Of a stretch of 64,000 bases of DNA, positions 38,201-46,010 are shown piece by piece. A program made the position numbers and the translations under genes. The first letter of the stretch is position 1. Each line of letters begins with the position of its first letter. This DNA is from Tritrichomonas musculus (taxonomy: Eukaryota > Parabasalia > Tritrichomonadida > Tritrichomonadidae): NCBI GenBank assembly GCA_039105265.1, contig JAPFFF010000006.1, forward strand, positions 3,162,001 to 3,226,000, given 5' to 3'. The notes under the pieces are model-generated. The model worked only from the letters and a program-made list of their open reading frames with translations. It did not search any database and was not told the DNA's origin.

Positions 38201-39259
38201 TTTCAAAAAGTGGCACTCGATCTCCTTATTTCGTCTTTTTCAACCGTTTTTAGGCGAATTGAATTGACCTACAATCCTTCATTCATCCGCTACCAAGTGA
38301 AGGATATCACTAAAAGCCACCACCATCTTTCAAAGCCGAAAAATAACGAATATTTGAACGTTTTTTCAGTCGTGGACGGTTTTGAATCTGAAGAAAAAGT
38401 GACAAAAATGATCATTTCTATAATAAGGAATACAAAATCGCCTCAAAAAGTGAAATTTTGGTTTATTCGCTCTTTTTTATCTCCCCAGTTTAAGGCTACA
38501 CTTCAGAAACTGGCACTGAAACATTCAATCATCTATTGTCTAACGGATTATAAATGGCCTAAATGGCTCAAATGTCAGTCAATTCGATCAAATAATGCTT
38601 GCGCTTTTAAATTACTATTCTTAGATTTAATTTTTAAGGGAGAAAAAGGTAGGGTACTTTATATGGACCCTACTAACTTCGTGAGAGATGGAATCGATAT
38701 ATACAAATTATTCCAATCTTATTCATTTGTTGATAACGATTATTATTCAGATCCAACTTTAGCATTCCCATCTTTTAGCGATACAAGAATCGAAAGTGAT
38801 CCATTAAGATTTTGGAAAAATGATTATTGGCTTTCATTTTTACAAGGAAAACAATTTATTGATCCAAGTCTTTTCTTATTAGATTTGAAACGCTATAAAG
38901 AAAATGGATCAGCAGATTTACTTAGATATATATACCAAATTATTTCTCCCGATCCAACAACAAAATCTACTCTTGATCAAAATCTCATTAATTTCATTAG
39001 AGTGCAAATGCCAATGAAAATCCTTCCAGATAGTTATTATGGCTGCGATTTGTGGAATGATGATAAATCAATGGAGAATGTTAAGATTGTAAACTTATGT
39101 TATAATCCTTATTCTAAATTATCAGAGTTTAATCGAGCGGCTTACTATATTAATGATTGGCCAGTTATTCAAAATGAAGTTAATATGCTTAAATCAAGAA
39201 ATGATGAGTTCATGGCTCATTCTTTCAAGAAACAAAAAGATTTACTTTCTGAAAGCTAA
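35222..39259 (+). CDS. UDP-glucose:glycoprotein glucosyltransferase homologue (possible pseudoenzyme)
   Basis: UGGT is the ER lumen folding sensor that reglucosylates N-glycans of misfolded proteins. The 1345 residues begin with a signal peptide (about 8-27), continue with a long divergent sensor region (thioredoxin-like domains expected), and end in a GT24 catalytic domain (about 1055-1330). Conserved GT24 text includes KVKFWFIRSFLSPQFK, YKWPKWL, RFWKNDYW and DLWNDD. The metal/UDP-glucose DxD motif, normally DAD in FVDADQ, reads MDPTN at Asp1149, so the second Asp is Thr. The later LDQD block reads LDQN at 1252-1254. CDSR reads SDTR. Activity is therefore doubtful; it may act as a non-catalytic sensor. 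The C-terminus (LLSES) lacks a KDEL-like retrieval signal. Confidence 0.85.
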   Translation: MANKELKMNLFIFLVFLSISFSPNHAFTFDIIAPYHPIPLFEQFLFFLTDISPFSAKDFLQEVLSNYSSIDDTDFLCNLAESYISPSYHQLMYAQIENGYYLPRGEMFREIAINLDNNSDLIISDNSDNFTFSNDEKKNHDIHFTSDIVFGSSNIYVYANLHNKTIASEILLMITSKASFILRPFSNCKSTNSKLTGFGFELSADNNHNIKKEDDLISDEYVKYKTVTDETIGRLNGIPPSYINPILYQRLGPKFANFLQRRRNDTLPELLRDITSNYPLFLPLILSTHETKEDQYSYQKVSTLLEGKIFSMSFLNGRHIELSQTNLFNLFDILHQEHNFNAILERKYKIDNQLINDITKSQMIPTDNLIIDYRSPYIIYINDLENDIQYSNWTTNLNEIFNITAKYPQIKKNLINLILYANPTTQEGATSLFEIVVMMQKEYPIRFGFMPFFNLDNKFERKVAYAFNYFASQNTVVAIQYLINVFEKIGINRETNKLNPVNRKFYKTEFNRMAKSVNSEITWNMLFFLYDPESVETQRLIETNRYLKEHGITKQTVLINGRYIQTPTFSPALLNIELHATYLILQTLIRQHNLINLAGNNETDIFDFQIKTMPTIKSIDQRIYFTLPKGIDIFSKKLPIQVEFNDFLSKINWNFFNGNKKSNGEDASSFVWLFCPDNTDLTVFYKFMKSNNLSEPIMFALNPKIPDSVYPINKSIVTLIYNGRIYENADINDFQFLVNLDSWSHHFVSKPLSSFFYKLKFKRRECLVYLSCVYIDWMMNGVSRGSIPDNVWNLNSSLIYNPHEKNGHFGLTWELIVDPFSSDFQKVAPIINYFNKRKIIDFRFVLVPPVDASQTEDLRTMSSFYRMSIGEDKTCVFTLLNSSTSYSVVPHLPDSWLIENLRASFDTSGIQIDKMKPGIHSALFVLSSLVIEGRCLTQFGEVAEGAEISLFESISKELSDTTTIMKMNGYWQLKANHPGQFSIDVTGVKSKLIFQKVALDLLISSFSTVFRRIELTYNPSFIRYQVKDITKSHHHLSKPKNNEYLNVFSVVDGFESEEKVTKMIISIIRNTKSPQKVKFWFIRSFLSPQFKATLQKLALKHSIIYCLTDYKWPKWLKCQSIRSNNACAFKLLFLDLIFKGEKGRVLYMDPTNFVRDGIDIYKLFQSYSFVDNDYYSDPTLAFPSFSDTRIESDPLRFWKNDYWLSFLQGKQFIDPSLFLLDLKRYKENGSADLLRYIYQIISPDPTTKSTLDQNLINFIRVQMPMKILPDSYYGCDLWNDDKSMENVKIVNLCYNPYSKLSEFNRAAYYINDWPVIQNEVNMLKSRNDEFMAHSFKKQKDLLSES

Positions 39260-39347
39260 TAGAAATATTTGAATATGATATACTCCAAAAAAAAAAAAAA
39301 AACATTTTAATAATTTTGTTAACATTTTAATAAATAAAATAAAAATA

Positions 39348-39902
39348 CTATAAGTTTTCATGCGAAAAATCTTCATCATCTATAGGAAGTGAAATTTTTG
39401 ATTTATCTTCAGTATGCTCATCTAAACCTATTCGATATTCATCATTCAAATCTGATAACAACTGTTCTTCTTCTTCATGATCTGACATTATTTCTCCAAT
39501 GTTGGTTGATGAATCGATATTAGAATTTTCATTTATATCATTTGATTTATTTATATTAATCTCTTCATGATCTGAATGCTCTTTAGGCTCATTGAGTTCA
39601 TTATTTTGCCTTTTCGGTTGAATTTCAAAATATCGACTGATCCATTTATTGAAATATTTATTTTCAAAAAATTTCTCAAGAAATTTTGAAGATCTATAAA
39701 TCGAATAGCTTTTATCAAGTACTTCTTGTGGGATTTCATCATATATTTTTTTTTGCTTTGGCTTTCTTTTCGAAATCTTTGCAGATTTGCTAGCAGTTTT
39801 AGAGTTTCGAAAATTTTTTGGAGTTTTCCCTTCACCATAATCTCGCACCATTTTGCGAAGATTAATAATTTTTGTTTCAATCTGATCAATTCTATTTTGC
39901 AT
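39348..39902 (-). CDS. Small acidic coiled-coil protein, unknown function
   Basis: The frame opens upstream at a TTG (39917); the first ATG is at 39902, giving 184 residues. Order: short N-terminal coiled coil (MQNRIDQIETKIINLRK), a basic patch (SKRKPKQKK), a helical middle (SSKFLEKFFENKYFNKW) and a strongly acidic, Ser/Asn-rich tail with two SDHEE motifs. No signal or membrane segment. The basic-then-acidic layout suggests a nuclear or chromatin protein (inference). It lies 3' to a ubinuclein-like gene on the same strand. Confidence 0.6.
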   Translation of the reverse strand: MQNRIDQIETKIINLRKMVRDYGEGKTPKNFRNSKTASKSAKISKRKPKQKKIYDEIPQEVLDKSYSIYRSSKFLEKFFENKYFNKWISRYFEIQPKRQNNELNEPKEHSDHEEININKSNDINENSNIDSSTNIGEIMSDHEEEEQLLSDLNDEYRIGLDEHTEDKSKISLPIDDEDFSHENL

Positions 39903-40102
39903 TTGTTTAAATTCCAATCTGAACGTTTAAAATTAATGTACAACCAAATATAAATTCAAAAAAATATTAGTTCCCAAATTTGCTCTATGCCTTCTTGTAT
40001 ATAGAGAACTTCATAATCTTTATTTATTTGATGATAAATTTTTATAGGTAAATATAATATACAAATATTTATAAAAGAAATAATTTATATAAACAAATAA
40101 GA

Positions 40103-40954
40103 TTATTGTTGATTTGGGATAACAGGCAGCTCTTTTAAAGCTTCATCAGGCACTTTTTCAATTGATTGATTAGAATCATCTTGATCATTATGTTGAACAT
40201 TTTCAGTTGGAGCATCAGGCTTGGGCTCCTTTCCTTTAAGATATTTGTTATAAGCGTTTTGTATGACTCTTGTTGACTTGACAAAATTATATCCATTAGT
40301 TGTAAAACATGTTTGAAAAATCTGTTTACATATATCACTTTTCCATGTATCCAATTTCTTTTTTGATGGAGGTACTTCCAATTTTTCTGTCTCAATTTTG
40401 ACTTTAGCATCAACACATTGCCCAATTGCTTCAATCATTTCATTTGAAAGATTTATCTTGAATTCTTTGTCTTTTGGATTCCCACTATGAATCTTTTCCA
40501 TCTTTTCCCTAATAGGTGCAAGGGTTACTTGACGGATTGATTCAATATATGGGGCCATTTCATCTGAAACAGGAATAATTTCCTGAATTGCGTCTTCTGA
40601 TTTCGATCGACTTGGAGTCACAGGCTTAGCAGGGGCAACAGCATTTCCAAATGATAAAACTACGCGGAAAGCTTTTGGATCTAGTTCATGTTCGACATTT
40701 TCGTTATTGTTAAGAATAATTTCACTATCATCAATAAAATCTTTTCCATCATCGTAACCATTGACAATTTTACCTATTTTTGACTCGAGTTTTTCTAAAA
40801 CACTTGATTGCCTTTTTTTGCTGCTATTATCGTCAATTACTCCTGCGTTTATAAGAAGATTCTTAGCGTTAATAATTTCACCAAGTTCAGCTTTAAATGG
40901 GATTACTATAAGTTCTGATTCTTCATCAGGCTGGTCTTGCTCATCACTTGACAT
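40103..40954 (-). CDS. Ubinuclein/HPC2-like protein (HIRA histone chaperone subunit candidate)
   Basis: A 283-residue protein starting at an ATG at 40954. Its clearest mark is GYDDGKDFIDDSE at about 68-80, the Hpc2-related domain signature by which ubinuclein/Hpc2 binds HIRA in replication-independent H3.3 deposition. Upstream is acidic (SSDEQDQPDEESE). The middle is helical (MIEAIGQCVDAKVKIETEKL) and a basic segment follows (KKKLDTWKSDICKQIF). The length is short for the animal family (over 1000) but reasonable for a minimal protist form. The assignment rests on one motif. Confidence 0.55.
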   Translation of the reverse strand: MSSDEQDQPDEESELIVIPFKAELGEIINAKNLLINAGVIDDNSSKKRQSSVLEKLESKIGKIVNGYDDGKDFIDDSEIILNNNENVEHELDPKAFRVVLSFGNAVAPAKPVTPSRSKSEDAIQEIIPVSDEMAPYIESIRQVTLAPIREKMEKIHSGNPKDKEFKINLSNEMIEAIGQCVDAKVKIETEKLEVPPSKKKLDTWKSDICKQIFQTCFTTNGYNFVKSTRVIQNAYNKYLKGKEPKPDAPTENVQHNDQDDSNQSIEKVPDEALKELPVIPNQQ

Positions 40955-41331
40955 TTATTTTCCGTTTACAAAAAATAAAAAAATATGAATTTCATACAAT
41001 AATTCAATGTCAATTCAAAAAGTTAATTCAAAAAGAGAAAAAAAAATTTTTATTTATGGCGACTAAGAAAGAATTTTTCTACATTTGAAGATAAAATTTT
41101 TTTGGCTAATATTATATTCCTTATAAATAAAAAATAATCATTCGATTATCTTACCATCGTGAATTTATGCAATTTTTCAAATAAATTTAATCTTTTTTTA
41201 AAAAGGCACAAGCACTCAAAATAAAGTTTTACATTTTATTATTATAAATTCATAAAACCTTTTTATCAATGAGTAAAATCAATATGAAATTCCATTTTTT
41301 GAGAGGTATTGCCCAAAAATTTTCGTTGCAC
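40955..41331. other. Intergenic AT-rich DNA
   Basis: Upstream region of the ubinuclein-like gene and 3' region of the vWA gene. Coding-strand AACTTTTT (41017-41024) lies 63 bases before the ubinuclein-like ATG. Nothing else seen. Confidence 0.4.
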
Positions 41332-42243
41332 CTAATCGTCAAATACTTCCCCCATTTTGGCTAATGTATCATAAATAGTTTTCATGAATTTTTCAAGGAC
41401 ATCAGCTGGCCATCCATCTTCACCAAATATATCTTCATCGTATACAGGCTCGAATTTTTCGACTGTGAACTTTGGTGGATGAACAGCCGGGTCTGTGTAA
41501 ATTTCAGCACAAAAATTTTCATACATTGTTTTAATTTCTCTTAATGTTATTTCACATCCTTGATCTTTCTTGATTACATTAATACCAACAAAGTAGAATC
41601 GTTCTTCAACCAATCTTCGAATTAATGGCTCCATTTCGGCAACTTGATCATTGTGATGATCATCATAGCCACAGAATTTTTCGCCATGTGCGTTTGCATC
41701 TGATATCCAAACAAGACATTTCTTACTTCCATCTCGCCAATTAAGGGTGAATGCCGTTTGAAGTGCACCAACCCAATCTTCTGGATCATCATTCCCTCCA
41801 CCGCATTCAACTTTTGATAATTCATTAACCAACTCTTCAATATCATCAACAAAGGGAATTGGCACGTTCTGATTGAATGGATATTTTTCTCTGTCGTAGT
41901 GCTTCGCATTTTCCTCCTTTTCTGCCTCAAGTTCTTCATCATAAAGACCTTTATCTTTTAACCTTTGTATTCTTTTTGCTTTTTCGTTTGCTTCATATTC
42001 CATAAATTCCCTTTTCATATCTGCATCCATTTCGGAGCTTGGAGGTGGGGGCCTCCAATCAACTGGGTCACGGTAGATGACTGCACCATAGTAAAAATTC
42101 GCTTTACGGTTTTTTGTTCTAAGATCAAAAGCAAGGTTATAAACTTGATCAATCATTCCTGTGAAAACACTTTGAGTAGATTCTGTAGCATCAAGAACAA
42201 AACAGATATCAACTGGCTTATCTCTAATTGTCCTCTTTTGCAT
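41332..42243 (-). CDS. vWA-domain protein, VwkA type (copy 1)
   Basis: A longer frame starts at TTG 42264; the ATG at 42243 gives MQKRTIRDKP and 303 residues. The domain begins at once: ICFVLDATEST carries the MIDAS Asp-x-Thr/Ser-x-Ser. CGGGNDDPEDWVGAL matches the GGGDGPED block of vWA domains in VwkA/MHCK-type alpha-kinases. WISDANAHG gives the later MIDAS Asp. There is no kinase domain, so it is a stand-alone metal-dependent protein-binding module, presumably cytosolic. An insert of about 70 residues (EKAKRIQRLKDKGLYDEELE) forms a charged helix. A paralogue lies directly upstream, so they are tandem duplicates. Confidence 0.8.
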   Translation of the reverse strand: MQKRTIRDKPVDICFVLDATESTQSVFTGMIDQVYNLAFDLRTKNRKANFYYGAVIYRDPVDWRPPPPSSEMDADMKREFMEYEANEKAKRIQRLKDKGLYDEELEAEKEENAKHYDREKYPFNQNVPIPFVDDIEELVNELSKVECGGGNDDPEDWVGALQTAFTLNWRDGSKKCLVWISDANAHGEKFCGYDDHHNDQVAEMEPLIRRLVEERFYFVGINVIKKDQGCEITLREIKTMYENFCAEIYTDPAVHPPKFTVEKFEPVYDEDIFGEDGWPADVLEKFMKTIYDTLAKMGEVFDD

Positions 42244-42464
42244 TTTTGACAAATTTTTTGGCAAAAAGTTTGAATTTAAATTTAGCCTTACAAAATATTT
42301 AATTAAAAAATTGTAAAAATAAACAATTCAAATATCAATATACAAACAATTTTAATCATTATTTCAAATTAAGTATCTATATCACTAATTAATGATTAGT
42401 AATCATTGTTAGTTTGGAGTCTATTAGATAGATATCATGCTAATAATAATAATAATAAAAAAAA

Positions 42465-43349
42465 TTACACGTCGAAATCATCAAATAAACTTCCCATTCT
42501 TTTAAGGGACTTATTGATTGTTTGTATAAACTGCGTCATTACATCCTGGGGCCATTCATTATCATCATCATCAAGATAATCATTTTTTGGAGGTACAAAC
42601 TCTTCAATTAAAAAGCTTTTCCCACCATATTTATGATATAATTCTTTCATTATATTTAATGTTCGTTCACATCCACGGTCATATGTTCTCACAACATTAA
42701 TTCCAACAAAATGTATTCTTTCCTCTGCCATTCGTTTTACTAATGGCTCCATTTTTGGCTCTTCTTCATCATGATTACTATAGCCACAGTAGAGCTTTCC
42801 ATGTGCATTTGCATCAGAAATCCACACTATCCCTCGTTTACTGTTTTCCCGCCATGCTATTGAATCTAAAGCAAGTTTTAAGGCACCAACCCAATCTTCT
42901 GGTTCATCATTTCCAGAACCGCATTCAACTTTCATTAATTCAGAAATTAATTGGTCTATATCATTTTTTACATCGATAGCAACATTTTTATTAAAAGGGA
43001 ATTTTTCACGATCAAAATGAGATTCTCTTTCAGCAATTTCTCTATCGAGTACTTCTGGATCAATGTCGTGCTTTCGGAGATTTAAATCTCTTTCTTTTTT
43101 TAATTGGGCTTGTAATTTATCGTGCTCTGTCCTCGTTTCTGGGTCAAGAGGAACTGATTTTATTTCATGGTAATCCACAGGATCTCTATATATAACTGCT
43201 CCATATTGTATATTTGCTTTACGATAATTTATCTCAAGATCAATTGCTAGATCATTTACTTGATCAACCATGCTAGAAAAAACATTTTGAGTAGATTGAG
43301 TTGCGTCAAGAACAAAAACGAGATCAACAGCAATAGTTTTTGCTGTCAT
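42465..43349 (-). CDS. vWA-domain protein, VwkA type (copy 2)
   Basis: The frame extends to TTG 43418, but the ATG at 43349 (MTAKTIAVDLVFVLDATQST) aligns with copy 1, giving 294 residues. Same motif order: DATQST MIDAS loop, charged helical insert (EREIAEREsH region), CGSGNDEPEDWVGAL, WISDANAHGKLYCGYS, then FVGINVVRTYDRGCE. The proteins are clearly homologous end to end yet well diverged, so the duplication is not recent. Divergent from the Med21-like gene, 179 bases away. Confidence 0.8.
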   Translation of the reverse strand: MTAKTIAVDLVFVLDATQSTQNVFSSMVDQVNDLAIDLEINYRKANIQYGAVIYRDPVDYHEIKSVPLDPETRTEHDKLQAQLKKERDLNLRKHDIDPEVLDREIAERESHFDREKFPFNKNVAIDVKNDIDQLISELMKVECGSGNDEPEDWVGALKLALDSIAWRENSKRGIVWISDANAHGKLYCGYSNHDEEEPKMEPLVKRMAEERIHFVGINVVRTYDRGCERTLNIMKELYHKYGGKSFLIEEFVPPKNDYLDDDDNEWPQDVMTQFIQTINKSLKRMGSLFDDFDV

Positions 43350-43528
43350 CCTAAATCTCGAACTTTTTAAATTAATAATTGGCCACCCAAATTTTATAAC
43401 TATGCTAATATTGGACAATAAAAAATATAAGCAATTTTCAGCCCAAATTTCATTAATTAATAAAAATTATTAATATTATAAAATTGAATATTTTTAATCA
43501 AATCAAATTGAAAATAAAAAAAGTTTAA

Positions 43529-44011
43529 ATGTCTGAGAATCAAAAAGAACAAGAAGAAGAAATATTTAAGCTCAGGGATCATGTAGCTTTACTCCAATTC
43601 TCTTTTCAAGACCTTTTGCTTGTGATGACCGATACAATTGGACGAATTTCAAGAGATGCAGCGATTGATCCTGAAGCAAATGTTGGATATCCCTTATTCA
43701 AATACGAAGAAATCCCAAACACAGCAGAAGAAATTGTCTCCAAATCTCTTTTGATAGATGCTCTCATTGATGAGGCTAAAGAAACGACATTTTTAGACAA
43801 AAGTCCTACCGAAATTTTCCAAACTTTAAAAGAATTATCAGATACATACGAGGAGAAAGTCCAAAGCTTAGATTCTGAATTAGAAGAAGCTGATGTTTGG
43901 ATGGGGAAGATACACCAAGTTATTGATGTTGTTTCTAAAAATACACCATGGCTTAGTCAAACTCGTGAAGACGATGATGATGATGAACAAGAAGAAAGTG
44001 AATCAGAATGA
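43529..44011 (+). CDS. MED21: Mediator subunit Med21 (Srb7)-like protein
   Basis: A 160-residue protein starting at an ATG at 43529. It has the Med21 layout: short N-terminal helix LRDHVALLQFSFQDLLLVM, a central IVSKSLLIDALIDEAKET like the conserved K-x-I-D-x-L-I-D-S-L segment, then a long coiled coil (LKELSDTYEEKVQSLDSELE). The acidic tail (DDDDDEQEESESE) is a local addition. Med21 pairs with Med7 in the Mediator middle module that links activators to RNA polymerase II. Length matches the family (about 140-160). The call is based on pattern only. Confidence 0.6.
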   Translation: MSENQKEQEEEIFKLRDHVALLQFSFQDLLLVMTDTIGRISRDAAIDPEANVGYPLFKYEEIPNTAEEIVSKSLLIDALIDEAKETTFLDKSPTEIFQTLKELSDTYEEKVQSLDSELEEADVWMGKIHQVIDVVSKNTPWLSQTREDDDDDEQEESESE

Positions 44012-44115
44012 AATGTTTGTAAACTAAACTGAAAACAATATTACCATATATTTTTTTATTTTTTCTTTAAACTCGTTCAACAAAATCACATTATAAGTAC
44101 ATTCTACAAAAGGAA

Positions 44116-45312
44116 AAAGAAAGTCATATATAATATAATAATAGTGATAAAATTTTTAAGGGTAGGCTGACATGATCAAACTTTTTGAAAAGCTTATTTT
44201 CACTGAGTTCATACAAAAATCATTCCTTGTGGAAAATTTGCATTTATCAAAAATTAGTTAAATAATATTTAACATAAATATATATAAACAATTATAAATA
44301 AACTATTTTTATATATCTGAAATATATGATGCGATATAAAGATTCATATTTTCAATCAACAAATAAAAAATTTCTGAAATTATTCTATCAAAGGAAAAAT
44401 ATTTAAATATTGGTGTATACGTAATATTTATAATATATAAATATTATTATATTTTTTATTTTATATATATTTAATATATATGCTTTAGATTTACAAAATA
44501 TAAATCTTTTTTTGAAATAAAATATAATTATATGATGAATTAATTTTCATTAGATATTGAAATATTTTCTTTTAGCTGGAAAATTGATATCTTCGAATAC
44601 TTTGAGTGTTTTAATTATTATATTTCCTTTTATATTACAATAATTGATTTAAATATATAATATAAATATTTATAATAAAAAATAATTTTATAAAATGATA
44701 TTCCTAAATAAAATATTCTAAACTCTTATGACCATCATTATTTGAGAAAAGATAAAAACGATGGTTCTCAATTTAAAATCTTTTTTTGAATCACATCTAA
44801 AGGAACTTTTCAATTAATTAATCAGAAATTATGAAAAAAAAATTGGAAAATATTATTTTGGAATAATAATCATTAATATTAATAGTTGATTTAAAAAATT
44901 TAGAAAAAAATTTTTTTACATATAGCCAAAAAAGTTTTTTTATTTTCTTAAAAAAAAGTATATATTTATTACCTTCATAACTAATACATTTCAATTTTAA
45001 GTTTTATGGAACGATTTTCTTAATTTTGGAATATTATTTATAATATTATTTTGTGAAATTAGATGGGTTTTTTGACATATTCAGTTAGATTAAAAACTTT
45101 TGAACATTTTTTTTAGGTTTTGGTCGATTTTTATTTTTCGAATTTTGGTTTTAATATCGATCGTTAGAGGCAAATATTTTAGGTATTTGACCTAAACTTT
45201 TTCCGAAAGAGCTCCTTTGAAATTTATATTCTATGAGTTTATTCAATATTGAAAAGGAAAAAAAAATCATGTCAGTCTACCCTTAAAAATTTTAAAAAAT
45301 ATGACTTTCTTT
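44116..45312. mobile_element. Non-coding element with terminal inverted repeats, about 1.2 kb
   Basis: Two blocks pair across 1.1 kb: AAAGAAAGTCATAT (44116-44129 with 45299-45312, exact) and a 28-bp block (44149-44176 with 45266-45293, one mismatch) containing AAGGGTAG.CTGACATGAT. The inside is AT-rich with no coding frame, so it is a MITE-like or gutted DNA transposon. No target duplication is evident. Confidence 0.6.
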
Positions 45313-45388
45313 AAACCACAACAATTAACTTTTCCCTTAGAATTATAACATATATTTATTAAAAAAAAAATACTATTAAATCGAAATA

Positions 45389-45424
<36 letters not shown>

Positions 45425-46010
45425 ACCCTTCGGACGTAATTGTGATTTTATAAAATTCAATGAAAAAACGTATTAAAATGTAAAAATTGCCGAAATGAAA
45501 CGTAATTACATAATATAAAAAATAAAAAAAAAAGCAAAGAGGTTTAGTTTCGAACTCAATACTTTAACCTCAAATTAAATTTAACCTCTAAGCTAGAACT
45601 CTCAAATTTGAAAGGATAAAATATTTATATTTAAAGATAAATATTTTTCTTTTTAAAATGTAACTTTTTATTAACTTTTTCTAAAAAAGTCGTATTCTAA
45701 TTATTTTCACGTAGACGTAATCGTAAAACGTAATTGATTTTTTTTCTTCGTCTATTTTATTGAAAAAGTTTAAACAGAACGTAATTTTTAAAACCTCCGA
45801 ATGGCAAAAAAAAAATATTAAAAATTTATATATATTCAATCAGATCCACAAAATCACCAAAAATTTTATATACCAACATCATTTAAAAAGTAGATCATAA
45901 ACAAGACAAAAAACAAAACAAAAAAACAAAACAAAAAAAAAAATATTATATTAAATTGTTTATCCAAATAATAAATAATAAATAATAACAAAAAAAAAAA
46001 AAAAACAAAA
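45313..46010. other. Intergenic debris: poly-A tract, CGTAAT-rich segment, tRNA-like sequence
   Basis: A run of about 33 A residues (45390-45422). Then a segment to about 45812 rich in ACGTAAT words, with weakly matching inverted ends (CCCTTCGGACG with CCATTCGGAGG), suggesting a decayed small element. More A-rich sequence borders the next gene. Confidence 0.4.
45534..45604 (-). ncRNA. Degenerate tRNA-like sequence (tRNA pseudogene or SINE head)
   Basis: The minus strand reads TAGCTTAGAGG (45585-45595), a good match to the pol III A box, and GAGTTCGAAAC (45547-45557), a B-box match, at tRNA-like spacing. The acceptor ends can pair partly (AGAG with CTCT), but the D and anticodon stems are poor, so it is not a working tRNA. 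It sits inside a segment with weak inverted ends, as expected for a retroposed or carried-along tRNA relic. Confidence 0.35.
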
